Shown here: positions 1-5,244 of the stretch, piece after piece
Position numbering within the stretch: the stretch's first letter is position 1
How the letters are laid out: each line of letters opens with the position of its first letter
From: a bacterium
GTDB lineage: Bacteria; Pseudomonadota; Alphaproteobacteria; Rs-D84
Reading direction: 5' to 3'
DNA: 5,649 nucleotides
NCBI GenBank assembly: GCA_014802705.1
Contig: JAAVBR010000026.1
Coordinates: 1-5,649, forward strand
The notes under the pieces: model-generated
What the model saw: only the letters and a program-made list of their open reading frames with translations
The model's database searches: none
What the model was told of the DNA's origin: nothing
Made by a program: the position numbers and the translations under genes

Positions 1-40
1 ATATCGGATAAATCCGCACATTGCAACCCCAAAATAATGA

Positions 41-68
41 TTGACACTTTTTTTGTATGTACTATCAT
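41..68 (+). promoter_or_regulatory. Sigma-70-type promoter of the 138-aa gene
   Basis: A perfect -35 box TTGACA (41-46) is followed after 16 bases by TATCAT (63-68), a 5/6 match to the -10 consensus. Transcription would start near 75, giving a leader of about 20 bases before the ATG at 95. No other gene is visible in 1-40; a small CGGAT/ATCCG inverted repeat lies at its left end but has no T tail. Confidence 0.75.
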
Positions 69-71
69 ACA
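54..71. promoter_or_regulatory. Candidate operator palindrome over the -10 box
   Basis: The perfect inverted repeat TGTATG-N6-CATACA straddles the -10 box of the promoter at 41-68. A symmetric site in this position would fit a dimeric repressor that blocks RNA polymerase. No regulator gene is visible nearby and no known regulator consensus is recognised, so the operator role is inferred from position and symmetry alone. Confidence 0.35.
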
Positions 72-94
72 CAGAACAGAAAAAAGAGTTTTCG

Positions 95-511
95 ATGACA
101 ACGTTCGTGCATAAATTTGATTATCGGCCCGCCCCCATGGCGGCGGCCATCGCGACGGAAAAATTCCGGGTCAGTTATCCGTTTGCCTATCGCGCCTGGA
201 AAGATTCCGCCCACCTCCACGGGACCGAGGCTGCCTTTGCCTACGCCGAAAAATGGGCCAAATTGATGCAGTTGGAAATGCGGGCCGGCAAAAAAATGAC
301 CAAAAAATTGATTCTGCGGACCGAAGAAATGCTGCAGACCGCGAACGAAGACCTGTCCACGATTTATATGGCCCGGGGCATTTTGGCCACCTGTTGGGCG
401 CGCGGGCGTAAATTTGCGGCGTTATTGGGCGGGGACGATGCCGAAATGCGGGAAACGCGGTGGAAAATCTGTATCCAAAACGCCCGTCTGTCCCGGATGA
501 AGTCCAAATAA
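95..511 (+). CDS. Unrecognised 138-residue basic protein
   Basis: I do not recognise this family. The ATG at 95 is chosen because a GAG-containing ribosome site (AAGAG, 84-88) lies 6 bases upstream and the promoter at 41-68 would start transcription near 75. A longer in-frame reading from TTG at 41 would begin inside the -35 box. The protein is rich in Ala, Lys, Arg and Met, looks mostly helical, and has no signal peptide or clear membrane segment. Residues 45-85 (Ala-, Lys- and Glu-rich) could form a long amphipathic helix. Two Cys (100 and 126) and several Trp (35, 54, 101, 123) are spread through it with no metal-binding pattern. A short Ala-rich stretch sits near the N terminus (15-20). 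It is a single-gene unit with its own promoter and terminator. A nucleic-acid or protein-binding role is possible given the charge, but nothing in the sequence proves it. Confidence 0.8.
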   Translation: MTTFVHKFDYRPAPMAAAIATEKFRVSYPFAYRAWKDSAHLHGTEAAFAYAEKWAKLMQLEMRAGKKMTKKLILRTEEMLQTANEDLSTIYMARGILATCWARGRKFAALLGGDDAEMRETRWKICIQNARLSRMKSK

Positions 512-516
512 TCCAC

Positions 517-544
517 AAAAAAACACGGCCATCGCCGTGTTTTT
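517..544. terminator. Bidirectional terminator between the 138-aa gene and tRNA-Ala
   Basis: The stem ACACGGC (523-529) / GCCGTGT (534-540) has a 4-base loop and is flanked by an A run on the left (517-523) and a T run on the right (540-544). It can therefore stop the rightward gene ending at 511 and the leftward tRNA-Ala ending at 553. Confidence 0.85.
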
Positions 545-552
545 CTTTATTT

Positions 553-628
553 TGGTGGAGCCAATCAGACTCGAACTGACGACCCCCTGCTTGCAAAGCA
601 GGTGCTCTACCAACTGAGCTATGACCCC
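553..628 (-). tRNA. tRNA-Ala (anticodon TGC)
   Basis: The 76-base minus-strand sequence folds as a standard tRNA. The acceptor is GGGGTCA paired with TGGCTCC, the D stem is GCTC/GAGC, the anticodon stem is CCTGC/GCAGG around loop TTTGCAA, the T stem is GTCAG/CTGAT around TTCGAGT, and the 3' CCA is encoded (CCA is the complement of 553-555). The anticodon TGC lies at 593-595 and reads GCN alanine codons. It has a dedicated promoter at 652-680 and the terminator at 517-544, so it is a solitary unit. In many Alphaproteobacteria tRNA-Ala(TGC) sits in the rRNA operon spacer; here no rRNA is next to it, though other copies may exist elsewhere. Confidence 0.97.
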
Positions 629-651
629 AAAACTTTGTCCAAAGCCCCTGT

Positions 652-680
652 ATTTTATACAGTTCCCCATCATTTGTCAA
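652..680 (-). promoter_or_regulatory. Promoter of tRNA-Ala
   Basis: On the minus strand a perfect TTGACA (680-675) is followed after 17 bases by TAAAAT (657-652), a 5/6 -10 match. The start would fall near 645, leaving a leader of about 16 bases for RNase P to remove. A perfect inverted repeat CTGTAT-TTT-ATACAG (648-662, plus-strand reading) covers the -10 box. Confidence 0.8.
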
Positions 681-717
681 TTCAAAAATACGCCCGTGCG
701 GCCGGCATATTTTGCAC

Positions 718-745
718 TGGACATTGATCTTTTGCCCCGTATAAT
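718..745 (+). promoter_or_regulatory. Promoter of the 505-aa gene
   Basis: TGGACA (718-723, 5/6 to the -35 consensus) lies 16 bases before a perfect TATAAT (740-745). Transcription would start near 752. The leader then carries two copies of TTGTATAT (758-765 and 768-775), spaced 10 bases apart, before the ribosome site AAAGGA (782-787). The direct repeat is a possible regulator site but could simply be AT-rich leader sequence. Confidence 0.75.
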
Positions 746-794
746 GTCCATAGACAATTGTATATTTTTGTATATCAAACCAAAGGATATATCC

Positions 795-2312
795 ATGGCC
801 GAAAAACCGACCCTTACCTTGGACCAGATTCGCGATATTATTCTGCGCGATGCCGTTGTTCGTGAGAAACTCGATGCCCTGGGGCATGCGATCGCCACGG
901 CGGTGGCCACACACATCGCATCAGGCGCCCTGGAAAGCGTATCCGACGTCCCCCGGGCCGATGATGTTCCGGCCGCGGCCGCACCGGCGGCGGATAGCCC
1001 CGCCCCGGCCGTTTGCGCCCCCAAACCGAAACAATCCCGCACGCCGCGCGGGCCGCGCACATATGACGAATATATTCAAATGAGCCCCGCCACCCTGCGT
1101 CAATCCTATTACTATTGGGGTAAAAAGGGCCCCCTGCCCGACGCCCTCAAGCAGGCGCTGAAAACCGTCTTTCAGAAAAACTATGACGCGGCGCACGATG
1201 TTTTCTGTGGTGCCCGCACCCCCAAACGCGCCGCCACCCCGACCCCGGCGGATGCGCCCCGGTTGGCAACACCCGCCCCAGCCCCGATTGGGCCCATGGG
1301 CCTGCAACAGCCGGCGCCGGTGCCCCTGTATTCGAACATGAGCAAGCAGCATTTATATACCCTGATCTTTCAGCCCGATGCGTTGCATCGCAAAACACTG
1401 TTGCTGCGCAGTCGGACGCCTTATACCCTGTTGCTGTGGGATCAGCGATCCCATCTGGCCGTCGTGCGTAAAACGCCCGATGACCGACCGGCACCAATGC
1501 TGTTCATTGTCAATGTCAAGCACGGCCTGGTTGTCAATGAAATCGGCCTGGGGACACCCGAAATTCGATATGCCCCCGACACCCACGAAATCTTTACGGC
1601 GGGCCGCGCCAGTGGCGCCATGAGCACATGGTCCTTTGGCGCCGAACGCGTCCCGACCAAGGTGATGAGCATTCCGGCCGGGGCCCAGAGCCTGCACGCG
1701 TACAATCAACCGCGCGAAACCGTGATTATCGATGTCAACGGTCACGCCCACAGCGCGCCGCTGGTCACCCTGCCCGATTCCCGGTACGCCATTGCGGATG
1801 CCCCGGCGCCCGCCCTGGAACCCGAACAAGGGCCCGCGGATGCCCCGGCGGCACCGGCCGATCCGGCCCCCGCGCATCACACCGCGACAAATCCCCGCAC
1901 ATTGTTGGTGACGATTGATCCGGTCAAAATGACCCTGGACGGGGTGTACAACAATGTCTATGTGAATGGCAAACTGGTTTTAAAGAATCATATCAACACC
2001 GTGGCCACCACGTTCTTGGACGGGACGGTGCTGGGGCTGTTCGGGATTGCGGCGGACGATAACAAATTGCCCAAACGCCCCCTGTGGCAGATTATGGACG
2101 GCGACCTGCGCATCCGCACGTTTACCAAGCAAAATACGTATGCAGCCACCCACAATTATGTGGCCGAGGCCATTCCCATGCCGGGGAAACTGCGTCTGGG
2201 GTTGAACAATAATTCATCGGTCTATATCGATGCCGCCACCGCCCTGGCGCGTGCCCGGGGACGCGTCTTTGAAATCGCGACCCGTGCCAACACCGGCAAA
2301 GACGAAAAGTAA
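795..2312 (+). CDS. Unrecognised 505-residue multi-segment protein with Ala/Pro-rich linkers
   Basis: The ATG at 795 has AAAGGA 7 bases upstream and follows a TATAAT promoter; the in-frame extension back to 621 crosses the promoter and is not used. No family is recognised. Four compact segments can be seen, separated by low-complexity Ala/Pro linkers at about 53-88, 141-178 and 335-363. Segment 1 (1-50) is helical. Segment 2 (89-138) is helical and aromatic, with a YYYW cluster at 105-108. Segment 3 (185-333) is rich in short beta-like stretches with Trp at 215 and 279, loosely reminiscent of propeller blades. Segment 4 (368-500) is also beta-rich and ends in a helix. There is no signal peptide or membrane segment, so a cytoplasmic location is likely. 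The coding GC content matches the neighbours. It is a single-gene unit that converges on clpB. Any scaffold or binding role is inference; no catalytic motif is seen. Confidence 0.85.
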   Translation: MAEKPTLTLDQIRDIILRDAVVREKLDALGHAIATAVATHIASGALESVSDVPRADDVPAAAAPAADSPAPAVCAPKPKQSRTPRGPRTYDEYIQMSPATLRQSYYYWGKKGPLPDALKQALKTVFQKNYDAAHDVFCGARTPKRAATPTPADAPRLATPAPAPIGPMGLQQPAPVPLYSNMSKQHLYTLIFQPDALHRKTLLLRSRTPYTLLLWDQRSHLAVVRKTPDDRPAPMLFIVNVKHGLVVNEIGLGTPEIRYAPDTHEIFTAGRASGAMSTWSFGAERVPTKVMSIPAGAQSLHAYNQPRETVIIDVNGHAHSAPLVTLPDSRYAIADAPAPALEPEQGPADAPAAPADPAPAHHTATNPRTLLVTIDPVKMTLDGVYNNVYVNGKLVLKNHINTVATTFLDGTVLGLFGIAADDNKLPKRPLWQIMDGDLRIRTFTKQNTYAATHNYVAEAIPMPGKLRLGLNNNSSVYIDAATALARARGRVFEIATRANTGKDEK

Positions 2313-2320
2313 GGGTTCAA

Positions 2321-2347
2321 AAAAAACGGGGCGTTGCCCCGTTTTTT
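2321..2347. terminator. Shared bidirectional terminator, overlapping the clpB stop
   Basis: A perfect 12-bp stem (2321-2332 with 2336-2347) has a GC core CGGGGC/GCCCCG, a 3-base loop, and six A on one side and six T on the other. It lies 8 bases after the 505-aa gene stop. On the minus strand the clpB TAA (2348-2346) uses two bases of the stem, so one hairpin ends both convergent genes. Confidence 0.9.
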
Positions 2348-4403
2348 ATTCGACGATTAAATCCTTGCCCTTGACATCGACATGGATGTGGGATCCGTCG
2401 CCGACGCGGCCCGATAAAATCAGATCGGCGATTTTATCTTCGACCGCGGTCATAATCAGGCGCTTTAACGGCCGCGCCCCGAACACCGGATCATACCCGT
2501 GATCGCCCAGCCATTTGACGGCCTTGTCCGACACGTCCAATGTCATGTGACGTTCCGCCAGGCGTTTTTCCAAATGACGCAATTGGATTTTCACAATGCC
2601 CCCCATCACGTCTTTGCCCAACGGGTTAAAGAACACGATATCGTCAATCCGGTTGATAAATTCGGGCCGGAAGTGTTTTTTGACCGCATCCATATCCGGC
2701 AGATTGCTGGTCATGATGATGATCGTGTTGGCAAAGTTCACGACATGCCCCTGGCCATCGGTCAGGCGCCCGTCGTCCAAAATCTGCAAGAACACGTTGA
2801 ACACGTCCGGATTGGCCTTTTCGATTTCATCGAACAGCAACACCTGATACGGGCGCCGCCGCACACTTTCGGTCAAGACCCCACCCTGTTCATAGCCGAC
2901 GTAGCCGGGGGGACTGCCGATCAGGCGCGCGACCGAATGCGGTTCCATATATTCACTCATATCTATTCGGGTCATGGCCGTATCGTCGTTAAACAGATAT
3001 TCCGCCAGGGCCTTGGCCACCTCGGTCTTGCCGACCCCCGTCGGCCCCAGGAACATAAAACTGCCCATCGGGCGATGCGGATCCGACAGGCCCGCCCGCG
3101 ACCGACGAATCGCCCGCGCAATCACCCCCAGGGCCAGGTCTTGGCCCACAACGCGGTTGCGCAGTTCTTCTTCGATATTTAACAGTTTCGCCTGTTCTTC
3201 GCCGGTCAATTTATCGGCCGGCACGCCGGTCCATTTGCTGACCACCGCGGCGATGTGTTCGGGCAACACCGTCTTGTATTCGCGCGCGTCGGCGTTCATC
3301 TTTTTAATATCTTCCTCTAATTGCGGAATCTTGCCGTATTGCAGGGCCGATGCCTTTTCATAATCGCCGGCACGCAGGGCACTGGCCACTTCTGCTTTGG
3401 CCGCGTCCAGCGCCGCCATCGCGTCCGACAGGCCGCGCATCTTTTCCTGTTCCGCGCGCCATTCGGCCGTCAATTTATCGGATTCCGCCTGAGTATCTTT
3501 GATAATTTGATCCAATTCTTTCAGGCGCTTTTTGGATTCATCGTCTTTTTCTTTTTTCAATGCCTGTTGTTCGATCTTCAATTGCATCAAGTGCCGATCA
3601 ATTTCATCCAACTTGTCGGGCTTGGACGACACCTCGATCCGGACGCGGGCGGCCGCCTCGTCGATCAGGTCAATCGCCTTGTCCGGCAAGAACCGGTCCG
3701 TGATGTACCGGTCGGATAATTTGACCGCCGACACCAGGGCCGCATCCGCAATGCGCACCCCGTGGTGACCTTCGTATTTTTCCTTTAGCCCGCGCATAAT
3801 CGAAATCGTGTCATCCACCGTCGGTTCATCGACATAGACCGGCTGAAACCGGCGGGCCAAGGCCGGATCTTTTTCAATATATTGCCGGTATTCGTCCAAC
3901 GTCGTCGCCCCCAGACAGTGCAGTTCCCCGCGCGCCAACATCGGCTTTAATAAATTGCCGGCGTCCATGGACCCTTCGCCCTTGCCGGCGCCGACCAAGG
4001 TATGCAGTTCATCGATAAACAGGATAATTTGCCCGTCGGAATCTTTGACGGCCTTTAAAATCGCTTTCAGACGCCCTTCGAATTGGCCGCGGAACATCGC
4101 GCCCGCCATCAAGGCCCCCATATCCAGCGACAATAATTTTTTATTCAACAGATTTTCCGGCACGTCGCCCGCAATGATACGGTTGGCCAGCCCTTCGACA
4201 ATTGCGGTTTTCCCGACCCCCGGATTCCCGATTAAAACCGGGTTGTTTTTGGTCCGCCGGGACAGCACCTGGATCGTGCGGCGAATTTCTTCGTCGCGGC
4301 CGATGACCGGATCCAATTTGCCATCGGCGGCCAATTTGGTGAAATCGGTCGTGTATTTTTCGATAGCCTGCTGCGGCGTTTCTTGCATTTCTTCTGGATT
4401 CAT
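2346..4403 (-). CDS. clpB: ClpB protein disaggregase lacking the N-terminal domain
   Basis: This is an AAA+ ATPase that, as a hexamer with DnaK/DnaJ/GrpE, pulls polypeptides out of aggregates in the cytosol. In the 685 residues, NBD1 has Walker A GNPGVGKT (59-66), Walker B ending in D131-E132 and the GAGKGEGSMDAGN loop (138-150). A long coiled-coil middle domain (about 256-385) marks it as ClpB rather than ClpA. NBD2 has Walker A GPTGVGKT (453-460), pore loop GYVGY (500-504), D525-E526, sensor TSN (565-567), arginine finger R585 and sensor-2 GARP (642-645). Full ClpB is about 860 residues; here the N domain of about 145 is absent, and a TGA stands just upstream in frame, so it was not missed. 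The ATG at 4403 is chosen over TTG at 4409 because AAAGGTG (4417-4411) lies 7 bases before it. The first pore loop reads MFRG where the family usually has KYRG or KFRG. The stretch between TSNL and FRPEF is 9 residues, against about 28 in E. coli. Confidence 0.96.
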   Translation of the reverse strand: MNPEEMQETPQQAIEKYTTDFTKLAADGKLDPVIGRDEEIRRTIQVLSRRTKNNPVLIGNPGVGKTAIVEGLANRIIAGDVPENLLNKKLLSLDMGALMAGAMFRGQFEGRLKAILKAVKDSDGQIILFIDELHTLVGAGKGEGSMDAGNLLKPMLARGELHCLGATTLDEYRQYIEKDPALARRFQPVYVDEPTVDDTISIMRGLKEKYEGHHGVRIADAALVSAVKLSDRYITDRFLPDKAIDLIDEAAARVRIEVSSKPDKLDEIDRHLMQLKIEQQALKKEKDDESKKRLKELDQIIKDTQAESDKLTAEWRAEQEKMRGLSDAMAALDAAKAEVASALRAGDYEKASALQYGKIPQLEEDIKKMNADAREYKTVLPEHIAAVVSKWTGVPADKLTGEEQAKLLNIEEELRNRVVGQDLALGVIARAIRRSRAGLSDPHRPMGSFMFLGPTGVGKTEVAKALAEYLFNDDTAMTRIDMSEYMEPHSVARLIGSPPGYVGYEQGGVLTESVRRRPYQVLLFDEIEKANPDVFNVFLQILDDGRLTDGQGHVVNFANTIIIMTSNLPDMDAVKKHFRPEFINRIDDIVFFNPLGKDVMGGIVKIQLRHLEKRLAERHMTLDVSDKAVKWLGDHGYDPVFGARPLKRLIMTAVEDKIADLILSGRVGDGSHIHVDVKGKDLIVE

Positions 4404-4429
4404 CGTCAATCACCTTTGTTCTTTTGCCC

Positions 4430-4460
4430 TATATATAGTATCATTTTGCCGCGCTTCAAG
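4430..4460 (-). promoter_or_regulatory. Probable heat-shock (sigma-32-type) promoter of clpB
   Basis: On the minus strand CTTGAA (4460-4455) is followed by an AT-rich -10 region, CTATATATAG (4438-4429). Counting CTTG plus 17 bases, the -10 reads ACTATATATA, which matches the alphaproteobacterial heat-shock pattern CYTATNTNNG at all but two fixed positions. A weaker sigma-70 reading (TTGAAG-N16-TATATA) overlaps it. Transcription would start near 4424, leaving a leader of about 20 bases with the ribosome site. Confidence 0.65.
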
Positions 4461-4527
4461 ACACAGGAATCAAAACCGGGCCATGGGGCCAATTCACCAA
4501 CCAGGCGAAAATAATATGAATTTCGAC

Positions 4528-4556
4528 TTGACTTTTATTGATTTTTATTATAGATT
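4528..4556 (+). promoter_or_regulatory. Promoter of the rpmB-tRNA-Leu unit
   Basis: TTGACT (4528-4533, 5/6) lies 17 bases before TAGATT (4551-4556, 4/6). The start would fall near 4563, about 23 bases before the rpmB ATG. It is divergent from the clpB promoter in the 182-base gap 4404-4585, which shows no other gene. Confidence 0.65.
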
Positions 4557-4585
4557 ATGCCCCGATTATTAAAGGATTATTAAAA

Positions 4586-4960
4586 ATGCCACGTGTATGT
4601 AAAGTTACGGGTAAGAAAACAGAAGTCGGGATGAATGTTTCCCACTCTATGCGTCATACGAAACGGACGTTCTTGCCGAACCTGCAAAAATTAAAGTTCC
4701 ACAGTGATATTTTGGGCCGCGACTTTGCGCTGCGTATTTCGACGGCGGGTCTGCGGACATTGACCAAACATGGCGGTCTGGACGGTTATGTGATGTCGAA
4801 ACCGGTGTCGCGCCTGACGGACGAAATGGCGGCGATCAAACGCGCCATTGACAAGAAACAGGGTAAAACGGCCGCCCCGGCAAAAAAACCGGTGCACAAA
4901 CCGGCCCGCAGCGCCCGCTTGGTCAAAAAAGTCGAAGCCAAAAAGGCCGCGGCAAAATAA
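4586..4960 (+). CDS. rpmB: 50S ribosomal protein L28 with extended basic C-terminal tail
   Basis: L28 is a small protein of the large ribosomal subunit. The N-terminal block MPRVCKVTGKK (1-11), the NVSHSMRHTKR stretch (17-27), FLPNLQ (29-34) and the LRTLTKHGGLD block (56-66) are the conserved L28 core. The ATG at 4586 has AAAGGA (4571-4576) 9 bases upstream and gives the expected N terminus; the longer in-frame reading from 4538 runs through the promoter. The protein has 124 residues, against about 78 in E. coli and roughly 95-100 in many Alphaproteobacteria. The extra part (about 93-124) is a Lys/Ala/Pro-rich tail with repeated AKK/KKA-like units, likely disordered and RNA-contacting. Only one Cys (5) is present, so there is no zinc ribbon. 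tRNA-Leu begins 12 bases after the stop with no terminator between. Confidence 0.97.
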   Translation: MPRVCKVTGKKTEVGMNVSHSMRHTKRTFLPNLQKLKFHSDILGRDFALRISTAGLRTLTKHGGLDGYVMSKPVSRLTDEMAAIKRAIDKKQGKTAAPAKKPVHKPARSARLVKKVEAKKAAAK

Positions 4961-4972
4961 GTCCATGGTTTT

Positions 4973-5057
4973 GGCCCCGTGGCGGAATTGGTAGACGCGC
5001 TTGACTCAAAATCAAGTTCTGCAAGGAGTGTCGGTTCGAGTCCGACCAGGGCCACCA
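4973..5057 (+). tRNA. tRNA-Leu (anticodon CAA)
   Basis: The 85-base sequence folds as a class II tRNA. The acceptor GGCCCCG pairs with CAGGGCC, the D stem begins GCGG, the anticodon stem CTTGA/TCAAG encloses loop CTCAAAA with anticodon CAA (5007-5009), a 13-base variable arm (5017-5029) is present, the T stem is GTCGG/CCGAC around TTCGAGT, the discriminator is A, and CCA is encoded (5055-5057). It reads UUG leucine codons. In the acceptor stem, C4978 faces A5048 (position 6-67), a mismatch in an otherwise normal stem. The gene starts 12 bases after rpmB with no promoter of its own that I can see, so it is probably cut out of the rpmB transcript by RNase P. Confidence 0.95.
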
Positions 5058-5064
5058 GAAATAG

Positions 5065-5090
5065 AAAAATCGGGTTTATCCCGATTTTTT
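5065..5090 (+). terminator. Terminator of the rpmB-tRNA-Leu unit
   Basis: AAAAATCGGG (5065-5074) pairs perfectly with CCCGATTTTT (5080-5089) around a 5-base loop and runs into a T-rich tail (5085-5097). It begins 8 bases after the tRNA CCA. Confidence 0.92.
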
Positions 5091-5109
5091 TATTTTTGGT
5101 CCTGTGTCG

Positions 5110-5138
5110 GACGAAGAACCGCGGTTCGGGGCCGACCA
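5110..5138 (+). repeat. 29-base tRNA-T-arm-like repeat, copy 1
   Basis: This copy matches 5245-5273 at 28 of 29 bases (G5131 against T5266). It contains the palindrome GAACCGCGGTTC (5117-5128). Its right part, CGGTTCG (5122-5128) to CCGACCA (5132-5138), matches the tRNA-Leu T arm (5032-5048) at 15 of 17 positions. GTCGG (5106-5110) can pair with CCGAC (5132-5136), so an RNA from here would fold. Confidence 0.85.
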
Positions 5139-5147
5139 GCACCGGGC

Positions 5148-5175
5148 CCCGCAAAAATTGTCAGATTTTTGTGGG
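5148..5175 (+). other. Unassigned 11-bp hairpin
   Basis: Positions 5148-5158 pair with 5165-5175 (11 pairs, one G-T) around the 6-base loop TGTCAG. The right arm GTGGG could instead pair with the left arm of the next hairpin. It lies between repeat copy 1 and the large hairpin at 5192-5229, and has no T tail of its own. Confidence 0.6.
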
Positions 5176-5191
5176 TGGGTTGCCACCAGAG

Positions 5192-5229
5192 ATTAAAAAC
5201 ACCCACATGAAAATGTGGGTGTTTTTAAT
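5192..5229. terminator. Perfect 17-bp hairpin with GAAA loop, probable terminator
   Basis: Positions 5192-5208 pair perfectly with 5213-5229 around the tetraloop GAAA. The arms end in AAAAA on the left and TTTTT on the right, so it could stop transcription in either direction. No gene ends directly before it on the plus strand. It is preceded by GCCACCAGA (5182-5190), the same nine bases that end tRNA-Leu and precede its terminator (5051-5059). Confidence 0.75.
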
Positions 5230-5244
5230 TTTGTGATCTGGGCA

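Noticed and set aside
41..94. Longer N terminus for the 138-aa gene from TTG at 41
   Set aside because: The TTG is the first codon-sized part of the -35 box TTGACA; the transcript would start downstream of it.
171..914. Open frame of 247 codons on the minus strand
   Set aside because: It runs through the tRNA-Ala gene, two promoters and the antisense of two better-supported genes; it has no ribosome site and a low-complexity Arg/Pro-rich product.
2499..3182. Open frame of 227 codons on the plus strand inside clpB
   Set aside because: It is the antisense shadow of the conserved NBD2 of ClpB; the His/Gln-rich product has no family character.
4404..4409. TTG start of clpB at 4409
   Set aside because: It lies only one base from the ribosome site, while ATG at 4403 has the proper 7-base spacing.
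3955..4572. Open frame of 205 codons on the plus strand
   Set aside because: It is antisense to ClpB NBD1 and then crosses both divergent promoters.
4786..5154. Open frame of 122 codons on the minus strand
   Set aside because: It is antisense to tRNA-Leu and the rpmB tail; its product is a translation of tRNA and repeat sequence.
5145..5188. Decayed tRNA beginning GGCCCCG and ending GCCACCA
   Set aside because: The two ends do not pair as an acceptor stem and no D, anticodon or T arm is present between them.
4979..5236. Open frame of 85 codons on the plus strand over tRNA-Leu
   Set aside because: It reads through the tRNA, its terminator and the repeat; these are RNA or structural features, not a gene.
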